The position numbers and the translations under genes are program-made. Shown piece by piece: positions 46,501 to 56,289 of a DNA stretch of 64,000 nucleotides. The stretch comes from Cladopsammia gracilis (Eukaryota; Cnidaria; Anthozoa; Scleractinia; Dendrophylliidae), in assembly GCA_022457155.1 (NCBI GenBank), contig JAJGOT010000259.1:124001-188000 (forward strand), written 5' to 3'. The stretch's first letter is position 1. Every line of letters starts with the position of its first letter. Below the pieces are notes generated by a model. That model worked only from the letters and a program-made list of their open reading frames with translations, was not told the DNA's origin and did not search any database.

Positions 46501-48028
46501 CAGCCTTTAGATTGCTACACACTAGACAAGTTTCGTTGGCTCAGGCAAAACATCTGCACTTGTAAGATGGTATGTGACACAGTTCAGATAATTCTATGAC
46601 CAAATCGGGGCTAATATATCTGGCAATAGCTAGCCTGCCAGTTTTTGCCTGTTCCGCCCCAATCCTTTTATAGATACATGTTTACAGATACTTTCACTTT
46701 ATTGCCGTTTTTTGTGTTTCATGGGAACAAATTTTCGCAAATTAGGATTTTTAGACTTTACTGTTGGGATAATTGTCACGCATGTCATCTTGGGCAAGTT
46801 CCTGTCCAGTATTTCACATACTGTACATGTATGTGCACCTTAAGATGGCTGCTCAATTTCTGCAACTATGTGAACAGCAACCCCTCCATTATTCCCATCC
46901 CTTCAGATGACCCATTTTCATAAACTGAACAGCTTTCATGTACCAGAGCCATCCATTGTTAGTTTTTAGGTGGGAGATGGTCTCCTTGTTTTGAGGTGTC
47001 AAGTTTACCCAGAGACAACAGAGACTCTTTGTTATCAGTTCCAGGATCACTGGAAAATCACGTTATTTGCCAAAATTAGATTGTACAAAAATTTCATGCC
47101 ACACAGTTGCCACAGGCTGAAATATTCAACAGTTGATGATTGGCTGCAAAAAAGTCCTTGCTTTTCTATCATGGGCACCCCTTAGAACCAGTGTTTATTC
47201 AGACAGGGATTCACTCATGTCAAATTAGAAATCTACATGTAACTTAACAAAAATCCCTTCTCAGAATTTAGCAGCCTCGCAAGAAAAAATTGGTAAATTT
47301 TCCCATGGTTGCCATTACCATGAAAAAATTTCTATTAGGCAACCTTAACGTATATCTGTGGACACAACTGCGCTGAAGGGTTTTTACTTTTTAACCAACT
47401 GAGTATTCTGAAGATTACGTTTTAAACTTCTTTTTTTTTAAATTGTCAATTTTTGGAGATAAAATTGTATAGGAAAAAGGAAATAGGATGTGGATTGTTT
47501 GGTGAGCTAAAAGCAGAAGCTAGCAATTTCAGTGGCTTGTATGACAAATTGTTTTTGACATACACCAAACTGATTTTCTCTGGTGCCAGGGCGTGAACTC
47601 CGTAAAGGAAACCACAAAGATTCTTGAATACCACACCTAAAGCTAGCCAAGTGTCAATATCGCCAAAAACCCAATTATGAAGATTTCTACATGTATTTTG
47701 GTTTATTTTCTCTACTTAAACCTATAAACACCAATGTCTGTTTTAATTTTCGGGAAACAAATGCTGGGGAAATCGATCGAAGCAGCCGTTAAACCTTCCA
47801 AGGAATTTTTGTACCGGCATGAGGTCTGTCTATATCAATACTGAACAATAATAAACCCGTCCAAGTATGAATATTTACAGATCTAGTATGTTGGTATATA
47901 AAGCAGCACTTAAAAGGTATTGACGGGAATAAATCGTCAAGAAACAGCATAATGTCTTCTATGATTTTAGTTAGCAACTCACCGATACTTAGCAAAACAA
48001 AGGCCCCAATGTTCAGTAACTTGGCCAT
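22905..48028 (-). CDS. LAMB1: Laminin subunit beta (beta-1/2 type), complete, 26 coding exons
   Basis: This is a basement-membrane glycoprotein chain that joins an alpha and a gamma chain through a C-terminal coiled coil. Exons in transcript order: 48028-47983, 46094-45802, 45630-45391, 44709-44443, 43078-42958, 42342-42154, 41718-41539, 41384-41281, 40819-40604, 39549-39382, 38529-38272, 37483-37291, 36626-36468, 35982-35716, 35076-34955, 34299-34062, 33007-32805, 31818-31722, 31190-30939, 30183-29482, 28229-28081, 28005-27776, 26898-26757, 25452-25272, 24015-23863 and 23059-22905. All are GT-AG and phases agree throughout, giving 1774 residues plus stop (human LAMB1: 1786). Domains in order are signal, laminin N-terminal domain, five LE repeats, laminin IV type B, eight LE repeats, and coiled coil interrupted by the beta-specific Cys knob. 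The start is the ATG that begins [15 protein letters not shown]; an in-frame ATG 21 nt upstream is less likely. The junction between exons 24 and 25 is uncertain. Strict orthology to vertebrate LAMB1 versus LAMB2 cannot be decided here. Confidence 0.96.
24116..24458. mobile_element. Fold-back MITE in laminin intron 24
   Basis: Inverted arms of about 75 bp carry CTACATTTTTCA, GCGGTCTTCTCCAAGTCAGA and their inverses. A second, inner inverted pair (TTGAAGTTTGGCAAGAT with ATCTTGCCAAACTTCAA) surrounds an AT-rich centre. Confidence 0.8.
24655..24815 (+). repeat. Retroposon-like tail and TTAA-MITE fragment
   Basis: 24655-24737 is a 'GCGCTATATAAGCAATAAATTATTATT' tail. It abuts a 5' fragment of the common TTAA MITE (CCCAGAGTCAATTATGAAGA, to about 24810) that lacks its right end. 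Both are in laminin intron 24. Confidence 0.6.
24948..25062 (+). repeat. ~115-bp dispersed repeat, copy 2
   Basis: Second copy of the sequence at 18725-18838, with a short insertion before CTGCAGTCA. Its right end runs into a degenerate piece of the TTAA MITE internal unit (25062-25135). Confidence 0.7.
25800..25900. repeat. G-rich purine tract in laminin intron 23
   Basis: Runs of GGGAGG / GGGGAGG. A similar tract is at 23756-23822 in intron 25. ORFs on both strands here are composition artefacts. Confidence 0.8.
25941..26603 (+). mobile_element. TTAA-type MITE, copy G: full-length, six internal units
   Basis: This is the best-preserved copy. It has TTAA at both borders, left end CCCTTTCACTCCCAGAGT, and right end ACTCTTGGGAGTGAAAGGG. 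Internal units begin (TTCTAACTTTTGAG) at 25987, 26077, 26171, 26259, 26348 and 26436, a spacing of 88-94 bp. It lies in laminin intron 23. The repeated open frames are artefacts. Confidence 0.92.
28327..28513. mobile_element. 187-bp fold-back MITE in laminin intron 20
   Basis: Inverted arms of about 80 bp share GTTACGTGAAAA / TTTTTCACGTAAC, AAGTTTAACGCTGTAAA and ATGAAACTAGAC with their complements. The centre is TCATCAGTA-type inverted motifs. Confidence 0.85.
28920..29096 (+). mobile_element. Non-LTR retrotransposon 3' end with stem-loop and (TTG)n tail
   Basis: A perfect 11-bp stem (CAGCCACTCAG 28951-28961 with CTGAGTGGCTG 28983-28993) closes a 21-nt loop containing GATTAGCTTTTGCT. A T-rich stretch, AATAAAG and (TTG)n follow. 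The loop is identical to that at 11250-11270 but the stem sequence is wholly different. It is in laminin intron 20. Confidence 0.8.
29169..29360. mobile_element. GC-rich fold-back element beside laminin exon 20
   Basis: Ends GGGTGTCAGTAAAACGCGG and its exact complement enclose hexamer arrays (GGATTA-like left, ACCCCG-like right). It is flanked by GACATT at both sides (29163-29168, 29361-29366), a possible target duplication. Gly/Leu-rich and Pro-rich ORFs across it are artefacts. Confidence 0.8.
30430..30740. repeat. Tandem repeat, 86-bp period, about 3.6 units
   Basis: Units start AAGGCGGACACCTCTCTAAG at 30430, 30516, 30602 and 30684 (the last two spaced 86 and 82). It lies in laminin intron 19. 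Confidence 0.9.
31211..31443. repeat. Two adjacent GC-rich hairpins in laminin intron 18
   Basis: The first, 31211-31311, has arms CACTTATTGA...GGGCCGGACGGGAAAATA and the inverse. The second, 31352-31443, has a perfect 16-bp stem GAGCGGGGCCGGACGG (31372-31387) with its complement at 31414-31429. They are probably relics of inverted-repeat transposons. Confidence 0.75.
31863..32117. mobile_element. 255-bp MITE with GGGGTCAATTCAATAAAAC termini
   Basis: Exact terminal inverted repeats of about 20 bp. Inner inverted blocks (TTTTACAAGTGCAATTTACA with TGTAAATTACAATTGTAGAA) are looser. It is in laminin intron 17. Confidence 0.85.
33008..34061. other. Laminin intron 16, AT-rich
   Basis: No gene or complete element seen. 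Short TGCATGCAAGTAAT repeats occur at 33808-33852. Confidence 0.5.
35138..35475 (-). repeat. MITE fragment and (CAA)n tract in laminin intron 14
   Basis: 35138-35200 is a reverse-oriented end of the TTAA MITE (AATCAAAATTCAAGAATTCC ... TTTCACTTTGTAAA). 35408-35460 holds (ACA)n/(CAA)n around TTTATTCAAC, which on the minus strand reads as a retroposon tail, AATAAA plus (TTG)n. Confidence 0.55.
36195..36434. mobile_element. MITE with CCCGGTTGTTCGAAAG termini
   Basis: The left end CCCGGTTGTTCGAAAGC... mirrors the right end CTTTGAACAACCCGG. Inner ACGCTAATCC(C/T)GG blocks are inverted. The termini match the unrelated-bodied element at 38691-38830, indicating one superfamily. It is in laminin intron 13. 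Confidence 0.8.
36938..37174 (+). mobile_element. 5'-truncated copy of the 22261-22546 MITE
   Basis: It shares CCAATGAACCAATC, GCGGGAAAACGCGTGCGAGC, GTCACGATTGGTTTT and the right end GACACTCAATTGAAAACTGC with the full copy. It is in laminin intron 12. Confidence 0.85.
37568..37686. repeat. G-run/C-run hairpin in laminin intron 11
   Basis: CTCGGGATC at the left and GATCCCGAG at the right close a long imperfect hairpin. Its left arm is G-rich (GGGGGAGGGGGAGGGG) and its right arm is C-rich, so both strands have quadruplex potential. Confidence 0.8.
37880..38266 (+). mobile_element. TTAA-type MITE, copy H (three units), abutting the exon 11 splice donor
   Basis: TTAA borders are at 37880-37883 and 38263-38266, with three internal units. 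The right border lies 6 bp from laminin exon 11 (38272). On the minus strand the donor reads GTAAG followed directly by the TTAA target site and element end. Confidence 0.88.
38691..38830. mobile_element. 140-bp palindromic MITE with CCGGTTGTTCAAAAGG termini
   Basis: Arms of about 55 bp are near-perfect inverted repeats (GGTGGATAGCGCTATCCACC and GGATAAATCACTATCCA in each). It is in laminin intron 10. Confidence 0.9.
39934..40455. mobile_element. ~520-bp MITE with ATACCGTGTA termini
   Basis: The left end ATACCGTGTACGAGGAAATTT and the right end AAACTCTTACACGGTAT are inverted. Subterminal TTTTTGCGGAT / ATCCGCAAAAA motifs mirror each other. It is in laminin intron 9. Confidence 0.7.
40604..43078 (-). 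other. Laminin beta exons 5-9: N-terminal LE (EGF-like) repeats
   Basis: Residues about 283-552. Cys-rich laminin-type EGF repeats include [71 protein letters not shown] and [14 protein letters not shown]. Exon 9 ends at the edge of the laminin IV domain ([12 protein letters not shown]). Confidence 0.93.
41030..41150 (+). repeat. Degenerate TTAA-MITE fragment in laminin intron 8
   Basis: Diverged unit (TAACATTTGAGTCTGTAAAC) and tail (ATTCTGATTTTGGCCACTCATAGGAG). Confidence 0.6.
43380..44340. repeat. 22-bp minisatellite in laminin intron 4
   Basis: About 960 bp of units beginning TTCCCATTCCCTTCTC and ending CTCAG (22 bp, with 17-bp and other shortened variants) on the plus strand. The laminin transcript would carry the purine-rich complement. 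The roughly 260-280-codon plus-strand ORFs and minus-strand Glu/Arg ORFs are repeat artefacts. Confidence 0.95.
44443..46094 (-). other. Laminin beta exons 2-4: laminin N-terminal (polymerisation) domain
   Basis: Residues about 16-282. Key blocks are [76 protein letters not shown] and [11 protein letters not shown]. It ends [20 protein letters not shown], entering the first LE repeat. This order is diagnostic for beta chains. Confidence 0.95.
47983..48028 (-). other. Laminin beta exon 1: signal peptide
   Basis: It encodes [15 protein letters not shown] and ends in phase 1 at a GTGAGT donor. The promoter should lie to the right (48029-48390), where I see no TATA box. Intron 1 (46095-47982) holds no recognisable element; its short ORFs are not genic. 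Confidence 0.85.
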
Positions 48029-48390
48029 CGTTGACACGTGAAAAACCACAATATTTATGTGATTGAAGTGTTAAAACAAATGTTCGGACGTGCCACCCAG
48101 AATTCAGGTCAAAATATACTTTTCTTCGGCAAAATTAAGATCCTAGAACACGAATAAACAGAACATAAGTTAAACAGCTCTTATGATAAAGAAAACCACT
48201 TGAAAATCTAGTCATACTGGGAGCAAATTGAAATTTGTTAGCCGGTCACGCATGCCACGAACGTAGCTGTCAGGAATATCTGCAAACATCAGGCTATCTA
48301 GCGAAGTTCAAGAACCTTGTAGGCAGGTATATTGTAAACAGAGAAGTAAAATAACTAACCTCTGTCTAGAAACTACGCAGGAACAAAACT

Positions 48391-48696
48391 ATGACGAGGA
48401 ATCGCCTCAAAATTACCCCAACAGAAGCTTCAAATCTTACGCAAAGAACTGAAATGAACAATCACAGCGCGACAGTCTCTTGCACGAGGACAAGGTTTTC
48501 TTCAGCGCGTGACTTCAGTTTTCCGTCAATAGTTCAATCTTCAAGGCTAAACTCTCCAAACAAAGACTTGGAAAAGCTGGAAAAGGTTGAAGAAATGGCC
48601 TTTAAACGAACACTCGACGGAAAGAAAAGGAAAATCTCTAGTGATGGAGACAAACGACAGCTCGAGAATTCGCCACCGGAAATACGATCTACCTGA
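48391..48696 (+). CDS. Uncertain divergent ORF upstream of laminin beta
   Basis: A 101-codon ATG ORF starts 363 bp from, and divergent to, the laminin start. The product is hydrophilic, with a Lys/Glu-rich second half (KDLEKLEKVEEMAFKRTLDG then KKRKISSDGDKRQ). It has no signal peptide, helix or family motif I recognise. It ends 32 bp before the duplicated block begins. It could be a real small gene or first exon, or chance. Confidence 0.25.
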   Translation: MTRNRLKITPTEASNLTQRTEMNNHSATVSCTRTRFSSARDFSFPSIVQSSRLNSPNKDLEKLEKVEEMAFKRTLDGKKRKISSDGDKRQLENSPPEIRST

Positions 48697-49220
48697 ATGC
48701 ATTCGAGGAATGTGCATCACAGCCAATCAGATTACGATTTGGTTATGTGAATTTCCGCGCCAAGACCTTAGGGGTGCGAGCGGGGTGTCATATTACAGTA
48801 TAAAATGGCTTCAAGCTAGAAATACAAAAGGTTATTTACAATTTGGCCTGACATTTTTTTAAGTTTACTAACGCAGTTTAGAGTTTTTCATGAACTGCCT
48901 TATTAAAGCTGTCTACAAGAAGGGCTTAGATCATGCATGGTACGTGGAGCTACAAGTATAACTAAAACACACGCTCGTATGCTCCGGCTACACGCACGCA
49001 CGCACGCACGCGCGGGCGAGCAAGCGAGAGGATGTCGCGTGGAAACTCGACAGCGAAAGCAAAATAAAACATCATGTTTTTTTTTAATTGTCCTGGAGAA
49101 AAAATGAAGGCTCCAGACATTCCAAGACGTTTATGTAAAAGATACGTTTCGGCGAAACATCGGCCTATTGAAATCGTACGACGAAAACTGAGAAAAAAAT
49201 TATTCTTTCTGGCTACGAGT

Positions 49221-51028
49221 AAGCCCTCAACTATTAAACAAAATTTGGATCTTAAAACATCTTAAACCTTTGAGACACCGATTTCTTTCGTTTGAGAATG
49301 TTAAAAGATGAGATCAACTAACGATTCATAGTCAGCAGTAAGTCTTGTGGGATGTTGAATCAGTTGGTCCAAGCTATGCAAATTTGCCAAGCTCTGTAGT
49401 TTCGTTTTAAAGGATATCCTGAAAACCACGTAAGTGAAGGATGCACCCTGTTGAAAGATTGTTATTATTATCCATCCATCCATCCACCTACCCATCCACA
49501 TCTCAAGCATGTTAAGGCATGGCCCAGAGCCTAATTTGCATAAACTTCGTCAAGAGTCATTACTTTAAAAAGATATACATAAAAATCCTCAAACTTGGTA
49601 ATAACATTAAACGTGATGTCCTTAAATTTGTGTTTGCTTTATGTGCGGAATGTTCGCATCACGTGACCTGTTATAACAGTTTTTTTACGCGAAGAGAAAA
49701 GTGAAAATGGGCCGCCGAAATGACATATAATAGGTATATATTGAAATACCAACGTAATTCTGTAGTTTCCCCCCTTTAAGAATCTGTCCTGAATGGCTGA
49801 CTGCGATATACCGTTAAAGAGTAATTTTCAAAAATAGGTCACATGACCCTTTTATTCTTTTAATAACTTCTTACTGAAAGAAGATATTTCTCCATTCCGG
49901 ACACGGATTGTATCTATGCACCAAGTCAATAAATACCGCACGGTTTATTGGCCGCCACAATAAACCATCCTTGGCCCGTTGCAGATTGCTCTTTTTTACT
50001 TATTTATGACGTCATCTGTCACGTGACCACAGTTGTCAAACCTCGAAAAATGTTAAGGACTTTGAAATATTTCTGCTTTGCACTTTTAATGATCGTTAAG
50101 ACTAAAAGAACATTTCTTCTACTAGAACAAATAGTTTTCTACGCGGGGGGTCTAAGATCAAAGGACAATCCATGCCATAACATGCTTGAGATTACAGCTG
50201 ACTGATTCGTTCGATTTCTTTTAAGATCATCGGGCAAACGAATTCAACCGGTCTGATCAGCCTTGCATGTTAAAGTCTTTTTTTTTATTTAGTTCATTGC
50301 TGATCCTGATCTGCACAAAGATCCATTTTGGTACTGTTTTTTCAAGTGGTCCTTGCATCGTTACACAGAACAGAAGTCATGTGAATATACCATAAAACGA
50401 TTCAACACAAAATAAAAAATGGACCTAACATGGATAAAAAGAACGAGGTATTTTTGTACTGATTTCATTTCCGGTTGTTGATATATCCAGGATTTACCCA
50501 AAATCTTCTCTTTCGGGCAACTCCCATGTCGAAAATCTAATGGTCTTTTTGGGAATTTAAGGTTACATAATAACCTTTATTTTCATACAATAAATGATGT
50601 GTGTCAAACGGTTTTAGCATATAGTGGTTGATGTAGCTGCCTCTGCTTTTTAGTGTCCATACAATTCTCGGTAAATTTTTCCCGCAAACTTGGACAGTTC
50701 AAACAGTGTTTAAATACGCTACTACATACGCTACGGCGGAACGGCTATAATATACCTTCCTTGTCACTCTCTTATACGCGGTAGGATAAAGGACGTAAAA
50801 TCACTTAAATTGTTTCTTGTCTATCTAAGGCGTTTTTTCGTATACACACCAGCTACAGGGTTTGGGGCCGCGCGGCCCTCTTAACCGCCAAAGCCTCGTA
50901 CTCAGTCTCCGGCGGTTAAGAGGGCCAAGCAGCTCTGGGAACGGGAATGAGACTGCGCTCGGCCTCCACCGCACGCGGTCAGACGTCCAAGACGTTTTTC
51001 GTTCTATTTAGTAGGATTTTATTTAATA
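49221..51028. other. Segment unique to unit 1
   Basis: No gene seen; ORFs at 49519 and 49948 have no family features. 50245-50355 is a reverse-complement copy of the retroposon sequence at about 54948-55045 (shared GCTGATCCTGATCTGCA and AAGTGGTCCTTGC). Confidence 0.5.
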
Positions 51029-51696
51029 TTAAGGTGGCTCCTAATAGTTTAAACATTTCCATCATGATACATCTATGATATTCAATCACAGCTACACCAG
51101 TAAAGTTAAGAGAAAACGTTTAGTACAGGTTTGTAAACACTTAACCAATGAACAAATTTAGGTGGCTACGACATCAAAATTTGTTACCATGGCAACGTCA
51201 AAAGAGGCCAAAAAGACCCCATTTTCAACCTTTTGAGGCTAATAACTTTAAAACTGCTCGGTGAAATTTTTTGATTTTTACATATTTGTGTCTTATAAAC
51301 ATAACAAACATTTGTGCCAATTTTGAAAAAAATCTGTACATAGGATTCAGAGATATGTCATTTTTACATAAATTTAAGGTAGCTCTGAACTCTATGTACA
51401 GAAATTTTTAAAAAAATTGTTAAAATGTTTCGCTTGCCAATTAAACAAAAATATATCGAAAACAAAAACTTTCACCGTGTAGTTTATAAGTTATTAGCCT
51501 CAAATGGTCCAAAATAGCATATTTTTGACCTCTTTTCGCATTGCCATGGCAACGAATCATGACGTCATTTGGATACCACTTTGTTGACTGATGAAAGGTT
51601 TACTGGTTTCAAGTAAAAGATTTTTAGCCACACCATCGGGCTAGCTGTAATGGAATGCAAAAGACGAGAGGGTTGAACAATATGGAGCCACCTTAA
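51029..51696. mobile_element. 668-bp fold-back element with TTAA flanks
   Basis: TTAA at 51029-51032 and 51693-51696 flanks terminal repeats GGTGGCTCC (51033-51041) and GGAGCCACC (51684-51692). Large diverged inverted arms meet near 51360 (both carry TTGCCATGGCAACG-type and GAGGCTAATAACTT-type motifs). Unit 2 has a single TTAA at the corresponding place (about 57735), consistent with TTAA targeting. Confidence 0.82.
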
Positions 51697-52074
51697 ATGG
51701 AAATATGGGCAATGATGTATAGAAAAAATTAGTTGACGTTACTGTCTTTTAATTTTTCTCAAAATGATGAGGTTTTTTCCGTTGAAAACTGACCAAAACC
51801 CTTTGCGCCTGATCAAAATTATGTTGGCCAATGGCGCCGACAATTCTGCAGTTCATAGTTTTTGAACGCTTAGAACTTTTTTGGTAAACTTTCAAAACGT
51901 TTGGTAAATTGACAGTGTATTGGCAGGAAAAAAAAGGGATAATGACAACCTTAACTGTTTAAGTACTTACGTTATATAACTTTTGCAAATTTCTCTCGTT
52001 TGACCGCGGTTAACGCTCGGCCGCGCTTGATTTCTAGCGCCTAGTCACCAGGCTTTCCTTTCTTAGCGTCACAG

Positions 52075-54935
52075 TGATATGTGCATCCCCGTGATATGTG
52101 TACCCCCGTACACATATCACTAGTGATACACATATCTCTGATTTCTGTACTGTCAACAGACTGGGGCAAGCAAGGTCATGATTTTAATTAAAACTGAAAT
52201 ATTAAAATACTTTGAGACAAGAATTCAAGACAGAATTCGTATGTTTTATTGTTTAAAAATTTTCATTATGGCGGTGTGAAACAAAATGTTTCACAAAATA
52301 ATCATTGTTAAAGTTATTAGATTGATTTACAACGCGATCTTGCTTCAAAATGCTGGGTGATTTATATATACATTCAAGCGAGGGTGCAAACTTGTTTGTA
52401 TATACGGTTATAGAAGAGGGGCATCGTATTTTTATTTGTGTAGTATAAGCAAGGTGGATAGCCTACTAGTAATATGAGGTAATATGTGTATCCCCTTCAT
52501 GAATACGGCTGCCGTGTTTTGTGTATCCCTCTGATCTGTCTTCCTCTGCAGCGAACTATCTAGTGAAGTGACCTTGTCAAAATAATATGTGTATTTCCGT
52601 GATATGTGTACCTCCGTATACATATCACTAGTAATATGCGTATCCACGTTGGGGGTACACATATCACTAGTGATATATGTACGGGGATACACATATCACT
52701 AGTGATATGTGTACGGGGATACACATATCACTAGTGATATGTGTATCCCGCTTCCCGAATATGGCTGCCGTATTTTGTATATCCCTTTCTCTCTGCGGCG
52801 AACTAACTAGTAAAGTGATGTTGCCGAAATAATATGTGTATCTCCGTGATATGTGTACCTCCGTACATATATCACTAGCAATATGCGTATCCTCGGAGGG
52901 AATACACATATCACTAGTGATATCACTAGTGATACGTGTATCCCCTTTTCCTGAATATGGCTGCCGTGTAGCTGCAGCGAACTACCTATAGTGAAGTGAC
53001 ATTGTCACAATAATTTGTGTATCCCCCTGATATGTGTATCCCCGTACACATATCACAAGTAATATGTGTATTCCCGATGGGGATACACATATCACTAGTG
53101 ATATGTGTACCCCCTTTCAGAATATGGCTGCCGTATTTTGTATATCCCTTTCTCTCTGCGGCGCACTAACTAGTAAAGTAATGTTGCCGAAATGATATGT
53201 GTATCTCCGTGATATGTGTACCTCCGTAAACATATCACTAGTAATATGCGTCTCCTCGGTGGGATACACATATCACTAGTGATATGTGCATCCCCTTCCA
53301 GAATTAAATATTTGGCTGCTGTGTTTTGTGTATCCCTTTCCCTCTGCGGCGAACTATCTAGTGAAGTGAAGTTGCCACAATGATATGTGTATCTCCGTGA
53401 TATGCGTTTCCCCGCACACATATCACTAGTGATATGCGTATCCCAGGTGGTGGTACACCTGGGACTAGTGATGTGTATCCCCTTCCTGTAAAAGACTGCC
53501 GTGTTTGTGTATCCCCATCCCTTTGCAACGAACTACCTAGTGAAGTGACGTTGTCGCAATAACTTGTGTATCACCGTGATATGTGTATCCCCCATAGACA
53601 TATCACAAGTAATATGTGTATTTCCGGTGGGGATACACATATCATTAGTGATATGTGTACCCCCTTTCAGAATATGGCTGCCGTGTTTTGTGTATCCCTC
53701 TCCCTCTGCGGCGAACTAACTAGTAAAGTGATGTTGCCGAAATGATATGTGTACCTCCGTGATATGTGTACCTCCGTACACATATCACTTGAGTAATATG
53801 CGTATCCTCGGTGGGGATACACATATCACTAGTGATACACATATCACTAGTGATATGTGTATCCCCTTCCTGAATATGGCTGCTGTGTATTGTGTATCCA
53901 CATCCCTTTGCAGCGAACTACCTAGAGAAGTGACGTTATCACAATATATATAATTAGTGTATATTATCACAATATATATATATAATTAGTGTATTCCAAT
54001 GTTCCCATGCAAGTAATATGTGTATTCCCGGTGGAGATACACATATCACTAGTGATATGTGTATCCCAAACGGGGATGCACTAGGGATATGTGTATCCCC
54101 ACCTGGAATATATACATTACTAGTGATATGTGTACGGGGGATACACATATCACGGGGATACACATATTATTGTGACAACATCACTTCACTAGATAGCTCG
54201 CTACAGAGGGAGAGAGATAGACAAACACGGCAGCCCTATTCAGGAAGGGGATACACATATCACTAGTGATATGTGTATCCCCTTTCAGAGTATGGTTGCC
54301 GTGTTTGTGTATCCCTATCCCTTTTCAGCAAACTACCTAGTGAAGTGAAGTTGTCACAACAAACTGTGTATCTCCGTGATATGTGTACCCCCCGTACACA
54401 TATTATTGGTAATATGTATATTCCGGTTTGGGATACACATATCACTAGTGATATGTGCATCCCCTTACTTGATATGTGTATTCCCTTACTATGCTGAATA
54501 TGCCTGCGTGTTTTGTGTATCCCCTCTGCGGCGAACTATCTGATGAAGTGAAGTTGCCACAATGATATGTGCATCTCCGTGATATGGTATCCCCGAACAC
54601 ATATCACTAGTGATATATGTACGGGGATACACATATCACTGATGATATGTGTATCCCAACCGGGGATACGCATATTACTATATATGTGTACGACCACCGG
54701 AGTACACATATCACGGAGATACAGATATTATTGTGACAACGTCACTTCACTAGATAGCTCGCTGAAAGGGGGTACACATATCACTAGTGATATGTGTATC
54801 TCCACCTGGAATATACATATTACTAGTGATATGTGTACGGGGGATACACATATCACGGGGATACACATATTATTGTGACAACATCACTTCACTAGATAAC
54901 TCGCTACAGAGGTAGAGAGATAGACAAACACGGCA
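52075..54935. repeat. Palindromic satellite array, unit 1
   Basis: About ten units of roughly 165-255 bp. Each joins a unique block (GGCTGCCGTGTTTTGTGTAT ... GCGGCGAACTA ... AGTGATGTTGCC) to runs of GATATGTGTA and its inverse. The inverse halves meet as a perfect 26-bp palindrome (TACACATATCACT centred on ACTAGT), often flanked by GGGGA/TCCCC. Peptide-like ORFs (repeated HITSDMCIP-type frames) occur on both strands and are not genes. It ends in a short remnant at 55260-55320. Confidence 0.92.
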
Positions 54936-55240
54936 GCTCTCAAATAAAGCAAGGACCACTTGGACAAACAGCACGGCGAAGTGAAGCCGGATCTTGGTGT
55001 AGATCAGGATCAGCAGTATTGAATAAAACTTAAAACTAAATGCAAGGCTGATTTTTGTTAACCAATCATATTTAATCTTTCATTTGAATCATTTTATATC
55101 TTGTAACCGTTTTATTCCATTTTTACTTAGCTCTTTGTAGCCCCTGATGAAGGTTAGTTTTGCCTAACCGAAATATTGGGCAATAAAATACCCTTTATAG
55201 CCGTCCGATCAGCCTTGCATTTAGTTTTAAACACGGCAGC
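54926..55240 (+). mobile_element. Retroposon insertion in unit 1 with 12-bp target duplication
   Basis: The insert 54938-55228 is flanked by AAACACGGCAGC at 54926-54937 and 55229-55240. Unit 2 has one copy of this site and no insert (about 60890). The insert contains CTGATGA, then GGTTAG-loop-CTAACC, then GAAA and TATTGGGCAATAAAAT. This resembles the core of hammerhead motifs known in Penelope-like elements. The reverse copy is at 50245-50355. Confidence 0.8.
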
Positions 55241-55986
55241 CCTATTCAGCTGGAAGGGGCGGGATACACATATCACTAGTGATATGTGGATCACTAGTGA
55301 TATGTGTATCCCCACTACCCCTCCCTTTGCAGCGAACTAGTATAGCTATAGTGACATGCTGGCATAAATTTTATACACGTTCAGATTCCAGCATCTAGAT
55401 TAGCCTGGGAATTTGCTTTTAAACCGGGTAATATCATTCCATTTTTAGAAACAATTATGACTCCAGCAAAGTAAGGATTCTTTCCAGTTCGGGAGACTCG
55501 AGACTTGACTCGATGAATACACAATTTTGTTCGTGATCGGGTAGCGCAAAATCCTTTAATACGCCTTTTATACGGAACTGATTATTTTCTATTCACAAAA
55601 TATATACCGAAGTACTGCCTTCGGGTTGTATTCATAGGATTGTATTCATGGATTAAAAATTAAAAACTTAGAAAGTTAAATATTGAAAATACTTTTTAAA
55701 ATTATTGTGCAAATATATATCTACTCGAAATAAAAAGCATTTAAAAAGTTAAAAATCGAAAGGATTGAACCTGATTTTATTTTGTTCTACCTTCGGGAAT
55801 TACTTGATATCTTCCTCCTCGATACATATTCAAGGAAGATTATCTTCCTCGTCCATATTTGTGTAGGCAGGAAGTGTGTCAGTATTTTTTGACCGGTGAT
55901 CCATTGTTAACTGCTACCCATAGTCAATTTTCGAAGAGTGAATTTGCATCTCGCTCGCCAGGTGGAATTTCATCTGGACTTGTTTG

Positions 55987-56177
55987 TCATGAAACTGAAT
56001 CGTAAAAATAATCTTGACCATTTTCGTCCTCTATGGTTTTCCATACACAGCCGTAAATGTTTTCAAAAACATGTTTAGGATCATGGATGTGGCCATCCGA
56101 AACATATTTTTGATACCAAAGACAGTGTGCATTATTCATACGCTCACTTATACGGATATCAAAAAATTCTAGTAAGT
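55987..56177 (-). pseudogene. Possible orphan coding exon in the duplicated unit
   Basis: A 62-codon minus-strand frame starts right after a CCTCCCCCCAG acceptor-like tract and ends in TGA. The product has a protein-like composition (ERMNNAHCLWYQKYVSDGHI, then NIYGCVWKTIEDENGQDYF). The unit 2 counterpart (about 61627-61815) has a 2-nt deletion that shifts the frame. I do not recognise the family and see no partner exon. Confidence 0.3.
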
Positions 56178-56289
56178 CTGGGGGGAGGAACGAGATAAAA
56201 ACCGAGGGAGGGGAGCGGGAAAAACGATGGGAGACTGGGGAGCGCGCCGCCTATTCTTCGCTCCCCACAAGTTCTGCTTCACTTCCCCC

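Noticed and set aside
52075..54935. CRISPR-like array
   Set aside because: Eukaryotic context, unequal spacing and palindromes of variable arrangement; no constant repeat-spacer pattern.
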